NCBI RefSeq assembly: GCF_002209555.1
Contig: NZ_NJIF01000003.1
Coordinates: 496,001 to 560,000, forward strand
DNA length: 64,000 nt
Source of the DNA: Achromobacter insolitus
GTDB taxonomy: Bacteria; Pseudomonadota; Gammaproteobacteria; Burkholderiales; Burkholderiaceae_B
Reading direction: 5' to 3'
Each line of letters starts with the position of its first letter. The first letter of the stretch is position 1. Shown piece after piece: positions 1 to 8,215 of the stretch. The notes beneath the pieces were generated by a model. It made no database searches. It was not told the origin of the DNA and worked only from the letters and a program-made list of their open reading frames with translations. Made by a program: the position numbers and the translations under genes.

Positions 1-2
1 CG

Positions 3-200
3 AAGAAAGAGTCCTTGTTGATTGCCATCTTCATACCCAAGGCAATGGCAGCGGCCTCTCCGCAGGAGCGTCCGGACCAGGTCGTGCAGGGCTGGCTGGC
101 TGAGGGCTTCAGTGCCGTCAAGCTCCCGCGCGGCGCCCAGAAGCTGCCTCTTCCGCTTATTGCGGAGACGGTCCGCTCTTCCTTGGGCATCGTCCCGTAG
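3..200 (+). CDS. 3' end of an unrecognised protein gene (partial)
   Basis: An open frame enters from the left edge and ends at a TAG at 198-200, giving the last 65 residues of a protein. The tail is Ala/Pro/Leu-rich and ends in SSLGIVP. I do not recognise a family from this fragment. It converges on the ABC ATPase gene at 266, with a hairpin terminator between them, which supports it being a real gene end. The rest of the gene lies outside the window. Confidence 0.5.
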   Translation, partial: KKESLLIAIFIPKAMAAASPQERPDQVVQGWLAEGFSAVKLPRGAQKLPLPLIAETVRSSLGIVP

Positions 201-222
201 TGACCGGAACGGCCGTGAAATG

Positions 223-244
223 AAAAAGCCCGCCTGAGCGGGCT
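223..244 (-). terminator. Rho-independent terminator of the amino-acid ABC operon
   Basis: AGCCCGC and GCGGGCT form a 7-bp stem (227-244) around a CTGA loop. Read on the minus strand the stem is followed by a run of five T. It sits 22 bases past the stop of the ATPase gene at 266 and lies between two convergent genes, so it may also act weakly on the plus strand. Confidence 0.8.
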
Positions 245-265
245 GTTCCCTGCAAGGCCGGCGCC

Positions 266-1060
266 TCAGAGCATGTGCGCCAGGAACTCGCGGCTGCGAG
301 CCTCGCGCGGCGCGCGGAAGAAGTCGGCCGAGGGCGCTTCCTCGATGATGCGGCCCTCGTCCATGAAAATGACCCGGTGCGCGACTTCGCGCGCGAAGCC
401 CATTTCATGGGTGACGACCAACATGGTCATGCGCTCGTCGGCCAACTGCTTCATGGTGCGCAGGACTTCGCCCGTCAGTTCGGGGTCCAGCGCCGAGGTG
501 GGCTCGTCGAACAACATGATGTCGGGCTCCATGGCCAGCGCGCGGGCGATCGCCACCCGCTGCTTCTGGCCGCCGGACAGGCGCGTCGGATAGTTGTCGC
601 GCTTGTTCAGCAAGCCGACCTTGCGCAGCAGTTCCTCCGCCTTGGGAATGATCTGCGCGCGCGTCATACCCTTCACGGTGACCGGCGCTTCGATGATGTT
701 CTGCAGCACGGTCATGTGCGGGAACAGGTTGAACGACTGGAACACCATGCCCATTTTGCGGCAGATGCGGCGCACGTCCGCGTCGCTGGCGTACTGGCTG
801 CGCCCGCCGGCCACGGCCCGGGCCATGGCTTCGCCTTCGATCTCGATGCTGCCTTCGTCTATGGTTTCCAGGTGGTTCAGGCAACGCAGGAAGGTGCTCT
901 TGCCGGAACCGGACGGTCCGATCACGGCGACCACTTCGCCTTGGCCCAGGGTAAGAGAAACCCGGTCCAGCACGCGGTTGGAGCCGAACGACTTGATGAT
1001 GTCGCGCGCCTCGATCATGACGGGGCGCGTGGACGGGGAATTACTGGTCATATTTGGCAT
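266..1060 (-). CDS. Polar amino-acid ABC transporter, ATP-binding subunit
   Basis: This is the cytoplasmic ATPase of an amino-acid importer of the GlnQ/HisP/ArtP type, 264 residues. Visible motifs are Walker [10 protein letters not shown] (48-56), Q-loop Gln108, signature LSGGQ (161-165), Walker B LFDE with catalytic Glu186, D-loop SALD and switch His218. It is the third gene of a receptor-permease-ATPase operon and overlaps the permease gene by 20 bases; ATGs at residues 4 and 15 are alternative starts that would shorten or remove the overlap. The substrate cannot be read from the ATPase; the family suggests a polar amino acid. Confidence 0.93.
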   Translation of the reverse strand: MPNMTSNSPSTRPVMIEARDIIKSFGSNRVLDRVSLTLGQGEVVAVIGPSGSGKSTFLRCLNHLETIDEGSIEIEGEAMARAVAGGRSQYASDADVRRICRKMGMVFQSFNLFPHMTVLQNIIEAPVTVKGMTRAQIIPKAEELLRKVGLLNKRDNYPTRLSGGQKQRVAIARALAMEPDIMLFDEPTSALDPELTGEVLRTMKQLADERMTMLVVTHEMGFAREVAHRVIFMDEGRIIEEAPSADFFRAPREARSREFLAHML

Positions 1061-1694
1061 AGCGCTTTTCCATATGCTGGAAGAACCACGTCAGGACCAG
1101 CGTCATGATGAGATAGAAGGCGGCGGCGACCAGGAACGGCGTGGTGGTGAAATCACGCTGCACGATGCCGCGCGCCGTGCGCAGGATGTCGTTGAGCGCC
1201 AGCACGTAAATGAGCGACGTATCCTTGACCAGGGTGATGGTCTCGTTGCTCATGGGCGGCAGTACCCGCTGCACCATCTGCGGCAGCACGATGCGGCGCA
1301 GGGTCTGCAGATAGGTCATGCCCAAGACCTTGCTGCCTTCGTATTGGCCACGGTCCACCGACTGGATGCCCGCGCGGAAGATCTCGGCGAAATAGGCGGC
1401 ATAGTTCAGCGCGAAAGCCACTACGGCTGCCGGGAAATCCGGCAGGCGCACGCCGATGACGGGCACGAACGGCAGCGCAAAGTAGATGAACAGCATCTGC
1501 AGCATCAACGGCGTGCCGCGCATGAGCCAGATGTAGCCGTTGACCAGATTGCTCGCCAGCCGCCATTTCGAGATCCGTACCAGCGCCAGCACCAGCCCCA
1601 GCGGGACCGCCAGCGCCAGCGTGATGAAAAACAGCGTCAAGGTGACTTTTGCGCCTTGCGCCAAGGGTCCCAATAGGGAGAGTACGTAGTCCAT
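1041..1694 (-). CDS. Polar amino-acid ABC transporter, permease
   Basis: A 217-residue inner-membrane permease of the His/Glu/Gln/Arg family, with hydrophobic segments near 15-40, 55-80 and 85-105 and two more near the C-terminus. The cytoplasmic EAA loop that contacts the ATPase lies at about 104-139 ([19 protein letters not shown] and onward). The frame can be extended to a TTG at 1739, but the added residues are not membrane-like and the ATG at 1694 gives the usual family N-terminus. Only one permease gene is present, so a homodimer is likely. A long hairpin separates it from the receptor gene. Confidence 0.92.
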   Translation of the reverse strand: MDYVLSLLGPLAQGAKVTLTLFFITLALAVPLGLVLALVRISKWRLASNLVNGYIWLMRGTPLMLQMLFIYFALPFVPVIGVRLPDFPAAVVAFALNYAAYFAEIFRAGIQSVDRGQYEGSKVLGMTYLQTLRRIVLPQMVQRVLPPMSNETITLVKDTSLIYVLALNDILRTARGIVQRDFTTTPFLVAAAFYLIMTLVLTWFFQHMEKRYAKYDQ

Positions 1695-1755
1695 GCGGTG
1701 GGTTCGCGCCGTCAGGGCCTGCAAGAGGCGCCAAGGCAAGATCGATTCATGAGTA

Positions 1756-1788
1756 AGCCCGCCTGGCGCGTCGGCGCCTCGGCGGGCT
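1756..1788 (-). promoter_or_regulatory. Stem-loop between receptor and permease genes
   Basis: AGCCCGCC (1756-1763) pairs with GGCGGGCT (1781-1788), and an inner GGCGC/GCGCC stem (1765-1769 with 1774-1778) closes a GTCG loop. No T-run follows on the minus strand. In ABC operons such structures after the binding-protein gene often protect or attenuate the message so that the receptor is made in excess. That role here is inferred from position. Confidence 0.55.
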
Positions 1789-1844
1789 GTGCGGAATACA
1801 GGGCCGGGCGCCCGGGCCGGCCGGCCGCGGGCGCCGCTGCCCCC

Positions 1845-2639
1845 TTACTTGATGATGTTGGCGCCGAACCACTGGGTGGCGATGCGGCCGGCGGTGCCGT
1901 CCTGCTTCATCGAATCCAGGGTCTTGTCCAGCTTGCCCAGCAGTTCGGTGTCGTCCTTGCGCACGCCGACGCCGTAGTCTTCCGTGCCGAAGTTCTCGTC
2001 CAGCACGCGGTATTCACCGGCGCGCTTGCTGATCAGGTAACGGCCCACCACTTCGTCCACGACGATGGCGTCCAGGCGGCCGGCGGCCAGGTCCATCAGC
2101 GCGGTGACGTTGTCCCCGAACTTCTTGACTTCCTTGATCTGGGCCGCGACCGGATCCTTGGCAATGGCGTCGGTGGCGCTGCTGCCGTCCTGGGCGCCCA
2201 CGACCTTGCCGGCCAGATCCGCCTTGGCCTTCACGGGCGATTCCGTGCCCACGATGATGATCTGGTGGTTGGCCATGTAGGGCGCGGTGAAGCTGATGTT
2301 CTTCTTGCGCTCTTCGGTGATGGTCAGGCCGTTCCACAGCACGTCGACGCGCTTGCCGTTGAGCTCGGCCTCCTTGGCGCTCCAGTCGATGGGCTTGAAT
2401 TCCACTTCCAGGCCCAGGCGCTTGCTGGCTTCCTTGGCCATATCGATGTCAAAACCGACGATCTGGTTGTTCGCGTCGCGGAAACCCATGGGCGGGAAGT
2501 TGTCGTCCAGGCCGACCACGACCTTCTTGGCGGCGGCAGGCGCCTGCGCGCCGGCGGCGGCGGGCGCATTGTCGCTGGGGCCGCAGGCGGTCAGCAGCGC
2601 GGTTGCGGAAGCGAGGAGTACAGCTGTCAGTTTTTTCAT
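1845..2639 (-). CDS. Polar amino-acid ABC transporter, lipoprotein receptor
   Basis: This 264-residue extracytoplasmic solute-binding protein (family 3, PF00497) delivers a polar amino acid to the downstream permease. The N-terminus is a lipoprotein signal (MKKL, hydrophobic stretch, lipobox LTAC with acylated Cys19), followed by an Ala/Pro linker and the start of the mature fold at VVVGLDDNFPPMGFRD. The frame stays open upstream to 2939, but the lipoprotein signal fixes the ATG at 2639. It is the first gene of the three-gene importer operon. The LysR gene upstream on the same strand may influence it, but its divergent partner is the other operon. Confidence 0.93.
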   Translation of the reverse strand: MKKLTAVLLASATALLTACGPSDNAPAAAGAQAPAAAKKVVVGLDDNFPPMGFRDANNQIVGFDIDMAKEASKRLGLEVEFKPIDWSAKEAELNGKRVDVLWNGLTITEERKKNISFTAPYMANHQIIIVGTESPVKAKADLAGKVVGAQDGSSATDAIAKDPVAAQIKEVKKFGDNVTALMDLAAGRLDAIVVDEVVGRYLISKRAGEYRVLDENFGTEDYGVGVRKDDTELLGKLDKTLDSMKQDGTAGRIATQWFGANIIK

Positions 2640-2755
2640 CGTTATGGATGCGCCGGGCGCAGAATAAAGAATGCCGGAATGGCCAGTCAAAAAGCCGCGA
2701 GCCGGTATTTTAGCGCCCCTGCCGGCACGGGGCATGGGCTGGGGGCTGCGCCCCG

Positions 2756-3628
2756 CTATTGCGCCGGGTGGAAACGCTCCAGCAGGCGCAGGAACAGTTC
2801 CACGGCGCGCGATCCCGGGCGCGACGCCTCGGTAATCGCGCAAATGGTGTTTTCGTAGATGGGCCCGCCCGGCAGACGCGTCAGGGCATGGCGGCGCGAG
2901 ACGGAATCGGCATAGTGCGCAGGCAGCAACCCCACGCAATGGCCGGACGAGACCAGCATGGCGATGGCCTCCAGCCCGGTGGCCTCCGGCCCGCGCGCGA
3001 ATCCATAGGCGCCCAGCGCGTCGTGCACGAAGGGGTGCGACCGGTATATCAAGGGCAGGTCCCGGGCCTGGCGCACGCTGCCGCGCGCCACGAAGATCTC
3101 GTGCCGTTCGATGAAAAGCCGCTGGTAGTTGAAACCGCTTTCGCGCCGGTACATGCCCCGGATGGCGACCTGCACCCGGCGCTCGCGCAGCGCCTGGTCC
3201 AGCTCGTTGAAGGTCATGACGGTCAGTTCCACCTTCACGTCGGGCGCCTCTGCCCGCATGGCCGCCAGCGCCTCGGGGATATGGCAGTCGGCGTCCGTGA
3301 TGACGTGCTCGACCATGCCGATGGACAAGGTGCCTGACAACACCCCCCGGATCGCGTCAATCTCGGGGCGGATCCGCTCCAGCGATTTCAACGCGTCGCG
3401 CGCCAGTTCAAGCGCCACCTTGCCCGCCTGGGTAAGTTCGAAGCCCGAGGGGCCGCGGTCGCAGAGCCGCACCCCCAGGGTTTCCTCGACCTCGCGCACA
3501 TGTCGGCTGATGGACGCCTTGGACATATGCAGCTGTTTTTCCGCGGCAGCGAAGCCGTTGGCCTGGGCCACGGCGCAGAAGATGCGCAGGGAACGCAGAT
3601 CGCGCTCGGTGAACGCTGGACGGGACAC
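2756..3628 (-). CDS. LysR-family transcriptional regulator
   Basis: This 290-residue LysR regulator has an N-terminal winged helix (about 9-68, AVAQANGFAAAEKQLHMSKA then SISRHVREVE) and a C-terminal effector-binding domain. The start codon is GTG at 3628. It is transcribed away from the guanidino-type ABC/ureohydrolase operon that begins at 3814, the classic arrangement for a LysR activator and its target. The shared 185-base region contains an inverted repeat, and the gene probably controls that operon and itself. The effector is unknown. Confidence 0.92.
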   Translation of the reverse strand: MSRPAFTERDLRSLRIFCAVAQANGFAAAEKQLHMSKASISRHVREVEETLGVRLCDRGPSGFELTQAGKVALELARDALKSLERIRPEIDAIRGVLSGTLSIGMVEHVITDADCHIPEALAAMRAEAPDVKVELTVMTFNELDQALRERRVQVAIRGMYRRESGFNYQRLFIERHEIFVARGSVRQARDLPLIYRSHPFVHDALGAYGFARGPEATGLEAIAMLVSSGHCVGLLPAHYADSVSRRHALTRLPGGPIYENTICAITEASRPGSRAVELFLRLLERFHPAQ

Positions 3629-3645
3629 AGTGCTGGCTCTTGAAA

Positions 3646-3669
3646 GGTATCGTTTTTTGAAACCATACC
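3646..3669. promoter_or_regulatory. Candidate LysR operator (GGTAT-N14-ATACC)
   Basis: GGTAT at 3646-3650 and ATACC at 3665-3669 form an inverted repeat in the AT-rich region between the divergent LysR gene and the ABC/ureohydrolase operon. It lies just upstream of the LysR start. The 24-base span is in the range used by LysR recognition sites. The assignment rests on position and symmetry only. Confidence 0.4.
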
Positions 3670-3813
3670 ACTAAAAAAATCATTTTTCACAACCCAACCC
3701 CACGGATACAGTGGGTCCAGCACTGGCGCCAAGGGGCGTAGACCCCGGCCGCTCCGTCAGCGCAGACCTGCCGGCCCAGTGCGGGAACCATGACGATATA
3801 CAAGGGAAAAATC

Positions 3814-4665
3814 ATGCAGAACCTGTCCAGAAGGCGTTTTGTCGCGACCACGCTCGCAGCCGGAGCCGCGTTGGCCCTGCCCTCGCTGTCATTCGCCGAA
3901 GGCGGATCGCTGGCCGACATCAAGAAGCGCGGCAAGCTGACCGTAGGCACCGAGGCCGCCTACGAACCGTTCGAGTTCGTCGAGAACGGCAAGGTCGTGG
4001 GTTATGGCCACGATGTGCTCCAACTCATGGCGGCCAAGCTCGGCGTCGAGCTGGAACAGATGAACCTGCCATTCCAGGGCCTGTTGCCCGGCCTGATGTC
4101 ACGCAAGTTCGACTTCGTCGCCACCAGCGTGGGCATTACCCCCGAACGCGCCCGGCGCTTCGCCTTCACCCAGCCCGTGGGAGTGGTCCGTTCGGTGCTG
4201 ATGGTGCGGGTGGACGATGCCTCCATCAAGCAGGACATGGACATCGCCGGCAAGATCATCGGGACGCAGATGGGATCCTCCTCCCAGCCGGTGGCCGAAG
4301 AGTTCGAAAAGCGCTTGAAAGAGAAGAACGGCAAGGGCTACGCCGACACCAAGCTGTTCCAGGCGTATCCCGACGTCTCCAACGCGCTGGCCAACAAGAC
4401 CGTGGACGTAGCGCTGATGCCTTCGAACATTGCGGCCGTCCAGATGCGCAAGCAGCCGGGCGCCTTCCGCATCGCCGGGGAAATCGGCCAGGCCAAGCTG
4501 CTGGCCTGGGTGGCCAATCCCAAGGACCTGGAGATCCGCCAGTTCATCAATGACACCTTTGACGAACTGCGCGCCAGCAATCAATTGCTGGAACTGCAGA
4601 AGAAGTGGTTCGGTGCCCCGATGGATACGCCGCGCACAAACTACCTGCCTGACGGCGCCATCTAG
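3814..4665 (+). CDS. ABC transporter receptor (family 3), guanidino/amino-acid type
   Basis: A 283-residue periplasmic solute-binding protein. The N-terminus MQNLSRRRFVATTLAAG has a twin-arginine-like SRRRF motif and a hydrophobic core ending at LSFA before the mature protein, so it may be exported folded by Tat. The binding fold begins at KLTVGTEAAYEPFEF. I chose the ATG at 3814 because AAGGGA lies 7-8 bases upstream; an ATG at 3790 is in frame but lacks this. It heads an operon with two permeases, a ureohydrolase, an ATPase and a RidA protein, suggesting a guanidino compound as ligand. Confidence 0.92.
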   Translation: MQNLSRRRFVATTLAAGAALALPSLSFAEGGSLADIKKRGKLTVGTEAAYEPFEFVENGKVVGYGHDVLQLMAAKLGVELEQMNLPFQGLLPGLMSRKFDFVATSVGITPERARRFAFTQPVGVVRSVLMVRVDDASIKQDMDIAGKIIGTQMGSSSQPVAEEFEKRLKEKNGKGYADTKLFQAYPDVSNALANKTVDVALMPSNIAAVQMRKQPGAFRIAGEIGQAKLLAWVANPKDLEIRQFINDTFDELRASNQLLELQKKWFGAPMDTPRTNYLPDGAI

Positions 4666-4676
4666 GCGGACCTCCC

Positions 4677-5357
4677 ATGCTGGAATGGTTGAATCAGAAC
4701 GGCGCCCTCGCGCCGTTCCTGCACGGTGTCGTCTCGGGCACGGCGATCACCCTGGCGGCGTCGGTGGCGGCATTCGCCATCGGGATCGGCCTGGGTGTCG
4801 CGCTGCTGCTGGCGCGCCTGTCTCCCTACGCGCCATTGCGCGGGCTGGTCATGCTTTGGGTCAGCGCCATACGCGGCACGCCCGCGCTCATCCATATGCT
4901 GATCGCCTATTACGTGGTGCCGCCCTTGCTGGGTATCTCCGTGTCGCCGCTTGCGGCCGGGATCGGGGCGCTGGCCTGTAACACCAGCGCCTACATCGTG
5001 GAGATCCTGCGAGGGGCGCTGGGCACGCTGTCGCCCGGCCAGGTGGCGGCCGCCCGCGCCCTGGGCATGCGCAGCCGGCAGATCTGGCGGCACGTGCTGC
5101 TGCCGCAGGTGTTCTACCGCGCCATCCCGCCGCTGACGAGCGAACTCACCATTTTGCTCAAGGCATCGTCCCTGATGTCCATCATCGCGGTTCCGGAACT
5201 GGCCACCGTCGCGCGCAACGCCACCCTGCAAAGCGATCTGCCGCTGCAAGTGTTCACGGTCACCGCCGCCGTGTACTTCATCATTCTTTTCTGCCTGTCG
5301 GCCGCCTCGCGCCTGTGCGAGCGCCGCGTGTCGAGGATGCTGCCCAATGCCCATTGA
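4677..5357 (+). CDS. Amino-acid-type ABC transporter, permease 1
   Basis: A 226-residue inner-membrane permease of the polar amino-acid family. Hydrophobic segments near 20-45, 55-85 and 90-105 precede the EAA loop (EILRGALGTLSPGQVAAARA), with two further segments toward the C-terminus. It follows the receptor gene by 11 bases and overlaps the second permease gene by 11 bases, so the two probably form a heterodimer. It ends in a short basic tail. Confidence 0.92.
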   Translation: MLEWLNQNGALAPFLHGVVSGTAITLAASVAAFAIGIGLGVALLLARLSPYAPLRGLVMLWVSAIRGTPALIHMLIAYYVVPPLLGISVSPLAAGIGALACNTSAYIVEILRGALGTLSPGQVAAARALGMRSRQIWRHVLLPQVFYRAIPPLTSELTILLKASSLMSIIAVPELATVARNATLQSDLPLQVFTVTAAVYFIILFCLSAASRLCERRVSRMLPNAH

Positions 5358-6009
5358 TTTCTCTCTCGTCGGGCAGTCCTTGCCGGTCCTGCTCAAGGGC
5401 TTGCGGATCACGGCCCTGGTCAGCCTCATCGGCATTCCCCTGGGCATACTGATCGGCACGATCGCGGCGTATGCAGCGCAATCCCGCACGCTGCTGCGGC
5501 CCGTGGCGCTGGCCTACGTGGAACTGGTGCGCAACATTCCGTACCTGATCCTCGTCTACCTGTCGTTCTTCGGGCTGCCCAAGCTGGGGGTTCCGGCCAC
5601 CGCCATGTCGGTCGCCATCGGTTGCACCGCCTTCTACACAGGCGGCTATTTCTGCGAAGTGCTGCGCGCCGCGCTCAAGAGCGTGCCACGGGGCCAAAGC
5701 AGCGCGGCCCTGTCCCTGGGCATGACCTATTGGCAGGCGCAGCGCCACATCGTGGTGCCCCAACTGTTCGGCTTCCTCATCCCGCCCACCACCAGCCTCG
5801 TCATCATGATGTTCAAGGACTCGGCGATTTTCTCGGTGATGAGCCTGCCGGAAATGACTTACCAGAGCAACCTGCTCACGGCCAACACCTTCGCCTACCT
5901 CGAAGTGCTCGGCACTACCGCCCTGCTCTACTGGGTGTGCAGCGTGCTGATGGCCGGCGCGGGCCGCCGCCTGGAAACCCTGGTCCGCCGCAAGGCGCGC
6001 CAGGCCTGA
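5347..6009 (+). CDS. Amino-acid-type ABC transporter, permease 2
   Basis: A 220-residue permease, partner of the preceding one. It has about five hydrophobic segments and an EAA loop (EVLRAALKSVPRGQSSAALS followed by LGMTYWQAQ). The start overlaps the end of permease 1 by 11 bases, indicating translational coupling. The next gene, a ureohydrolase, follows after 27 bases with AAGGAAA ahead of it. Confidence 0.92.
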   Translation: MPIDFSLVGQSLPVLLKGLRITALVSLIGIPLGILIGTIAAYAAQSRTLLRPVALAYVELVRNIPYLILVYLSFFGLPKLGVPATAMSVAIGCTAFYTGGYFCEVLRAALKSVPRGQSSAALSLGMTYWQAQRHIVVPQLFGFLIPPTTSLVIMMFKDSAIFSVMSLPEMTYQSNLLTANTFAYLEVLGTTALLYWVCSVLMAGAGRRLETLVRRKARQA

Positions 6010-6036
6010 CCCTCCCTCCACCAAGGAAACGAGAAC

Positions 6037-6996
6037 ATGAGCACCTATACGGTCCCTCCCCGCACCGGCCATCCGACCCTGCTGTACTCCACGCTGGCGC
6101 TGGACCTGGACAACCTGCAGGCGGATATCGCCGTCCTGGGCATGCCCTATGGATCACCCTATTCCGCCGCGGATTTCAGCAATGACCAGACCAATGCGCC
6201 CACGGCCATCCGCCAGGCGACCGATCGCGTGGTGCGCCGCCCGGGCCATTACGACTTCGACATCGACGGGCCGCTGCTGCAAGGCCGCGACGACATCCGC
6301 TTCGTGGATTGCGGCGACATCATTCCCGACCTGGCCCGGCCCCGAGGCGAACACTACGAACGCGCCGAAGCCGCGGTGCGCCGCATCGCCGCCGCCGGCG
6401 CGGTCCCCATCGTGCTGGGCGGCGATCACGGCATCACCACGCCCATCCTGCGCGGCCTGGACCAGAAAGGCCCCATCACGCTGGTCCACATAGACGCCCA
6501 CCTGGACTGGCGCGACGACGTCAATGGCGTGCGCGACGGGCTGTCCAGCCCCATCCGGCGCGCCTCGGAAATGCCGCACGTGGACCGCATCATCCAGATC
6601 GGCCTGCGCGCCCAGGGCAGCGGCCGCCCGGAAGAACTCGATGCGGCCCGCGCCTATGGCGCCGAACTGGTCACCGCCTACGAACTGCATGACATCGGCA
6701 TGGATGCCGTGCTGGCGCGCATTCCGGATGGCGGCAACTACTACCTGACCATCGACGCCGACGGCATGGATCCCGCCACCATGCCGGCTGTCGCCGGCCC
6801 CGCCCCCGGGGGCGTCACCTTCGTGCAGGCACGCAAGCTGATCCACGGCCTGGTACGCAAGGGGCGCGTGGTGGGCATGGACATCGTCGAAATCCAGCCC
6901 GAGAAAGATCTGAACCAGATTTCCTGCATCACGGCGGGCCGGCTGATCCTGAACCTGATCGGCGCGTCCATCCGCGCGGGGCACTACGACAAATGA
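6037..6996 (+). CDS. Ureohydrolase (agmatinase/guanidinobutyrase family)
   Basis: A 319-residue cytoplasmic arginase-superfamily enzyme that hydrolyses a guanidino group to urea and an amine. All binuclear-metal ligands are visible: His131 in GGDHG, Asp153/His155/Asp157 in DAHLD, and Asp240/Asp242 in DADGMDP. Length fits agmatinase, guanidinobutyrase and guanidinopropionase, which cannot be told apart by eye. The gene sits inside an ABC import operon and its last four bases overlap the ATPase start (ATGA), so enzyme and importer are co-translated; the imported solute is probably its substrate. No HypA/HypB-like nickel-insertion genes, as used by guanidine hydrolases, are nearby. Confidence 0.9.
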   Translation: MSTYTVPPRTGHPTLLYSTLALDLDNLQADIAVLGMPYGSPYSAADFSNDQTNAPTAIRQATDRVVRRPGHYDFDIDGPLLQGRDDIRFVDCGDIIPDLARPRGEHYERAEAAVRRIAAAGAVPIVLGGDHGITTPILRGLDQKGPITLVHIDAHLDWRDDVNGVRDGLSSPIRRASEMPHVDRIIQIGLRAQGSGRPEELDAARAYGAELVTAYELHDIGMDAVLARIPDGGNYYLTIDADGMDPATMPAVAGPAPGGVTFVQARKLIHGLVRKGRVVGMDIVEIQPEKDLNQISCITAGRLILNLIGASIRAGHYDK

Positions 6997-7736
6997 ACGC
7001 GCCCGCCCCCATCATCGAAATCCGCGGCGTGGACAAGTTCTACGGCAGCCACCACGTGCTCAAGCAATGCTCGACGCGCGTGAACCGTGGCGAGATCGTC
7101 GTGGTCTGCGGGCCGTCCGGCTCAGGCAAATCCACCCTTATCAAGACCGTCAACGCGCTGGAACCCATCCAGGCAGGCGATATCCTGATCGATGGCGCCT
7201 CGGTGACGGGGGCCACGGACCTGCCCAAGCTGCGGACCAAGGTCGGCATGGTGTTCCAGCATTTCGAGCTGTTTCCGCACCTGGACATCATGCGCAACCT
7301 GACCCTGGCGCAGCAGATCGTGCTGGGCCGGGACATCGGCTCCGCCCGCGCCAAGGCCGGCGCATTGCTCGAACGCGTCGGGCTTTCCGCCCATGCGGGC
7401 AAGCATCCCGGGCAGCTGTCGGGTGGCCAGCAACAGCGTGTGGCGATCGCGCGCGCGCTGTCGATGGATCCGATGGCCATGCTGTTCGACGAACCGACGT
7501 CCGCGCTGGACCCCGAGATGGTCAATGAGGTGCTGGACGTGATGGTGGAGCTGGCCGAGGAAGGCATGACGATGATGGTCGTCACGCACGAGATGGGCTT
7601 CGCGCGCCGCGTGGCCAATCGCGTGGTCTTCATGGAAGACGGCGCCATCATCGAGGACAGTCCGACGGACCGCTTCTTCCGCGACGCGGCCAGCCCGCAG
7701 GCGCGCCGCTTTCTTTCCAAGATTCTTCCTCACTGA
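6993..7736 (+). CDS. Amino-acid-type ABC transporter, ATP-binding subunit
   Basis: A 247-residue GlnQ-like ATPase for the importer of this operon. Walker [10 protein letters not shown] is at 40-48; [27 protein letters not shown] and the switch sequence VVTHEMGF follow in order. The start overlaps the ureohydrolase stop by four bases, tightly coupling transporter energising and substrate hydrolysis. All motifs are intact. Confidence 0.94.
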   Translation: MNAPAPIIEIRGVDKFYGSHHVLKQCSTRVNRGEIVVVCGPSGSGKSTLIKTVNALEPIQAGDILIDGASVTGATDLPKLRTKVGMVFQHFELFPHLDIMRNLTLAQQIVLGRDIGSARAKAGALLERVGLSAHAGKHPGQLSGGQQQRVAIARALSMDPMAMLFDEPTSALDPEMVNEVLDVMVELAEEGMTMMVVTHEMGFARRVANRVVFMEDGAIIEDSPTDRFFRDAASPQARRFLSKILPH

Positions 7737-7783
7737 ACGGCTCGATAGCCGGCAGACCCATCCGCCACGACCAGGACCCGAAC

Positions 7784-8194
7784 ATGGCACACACCCGCAT
7801 CCGCAAATTCAATACCCGCGACACCTACCCCGAACAACGGCTGGACAACGACCTGTGCCAGGCCGTGATCGCCGGCAACACCGTTTTCCTGCGTGGCCAG
7901 ATCGGCCAGGACCTGGACACCCGGGAATCGGTCGGCGTGGGCGATGTCGCCGCCCAGGCCGAAAAAGCCATGGCCAACGTCGCCATGCTGCTGCAGGAAT
8001 GCGGCAGCGAGCTTTCGCACATCTGCAAGCTCACCGTGTACCTCATCGACGTGCGCTATCGCGAAGATGTCTACAAGGTGGTGGGCCGGTGGCTCAAGGG
8101 CGTGTTTCCAGTGTCCACCGGCATTATCGTGTCGGCGCTGGCCCGGCCGGAATGGCTGGTGGAAATCGACGTCACCGCCGTCATTCCGGACTGA
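7784..8194 (+). CDS. RidA-family protein lacking the usual catalytic Arg
   Basis: A 136-residue YjgF/YER057c/UK114 protein, last gene of the importer/ureohydrolase operon, with CCAGGACC ahead of its ATG. RidA proteins form trimers and many hydrolyse reactive enamine/imine intermediates with an Arg in a PARS-like segment. Here the matching segment reads FPVST, with Ser111 where Arg is expected, so classical imine deaminase activity is doubtful; other Rid subfamilies also lack it. The family call is firm, the missing residue is my by-eye alignment, and a role in processing an intermediate of the guanidino pathway is inference. Confidence 0.88.
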   Translation: MAHTRIRKFNTRDTYPEQRLDNDLCQAVIAGNTVFLRGQIGQDLDTRESVGVGDVAAQAEKAMANVAMLLQECGSELSHICKLTVYLIDVRYREDVYKVVGRWLKGVFPVSTGIIVSALARPEWLVEIDVTAVIPD

Positions 8195-8215
8195 GGGCCG
8201 CGCCCGCAAGCCGCG

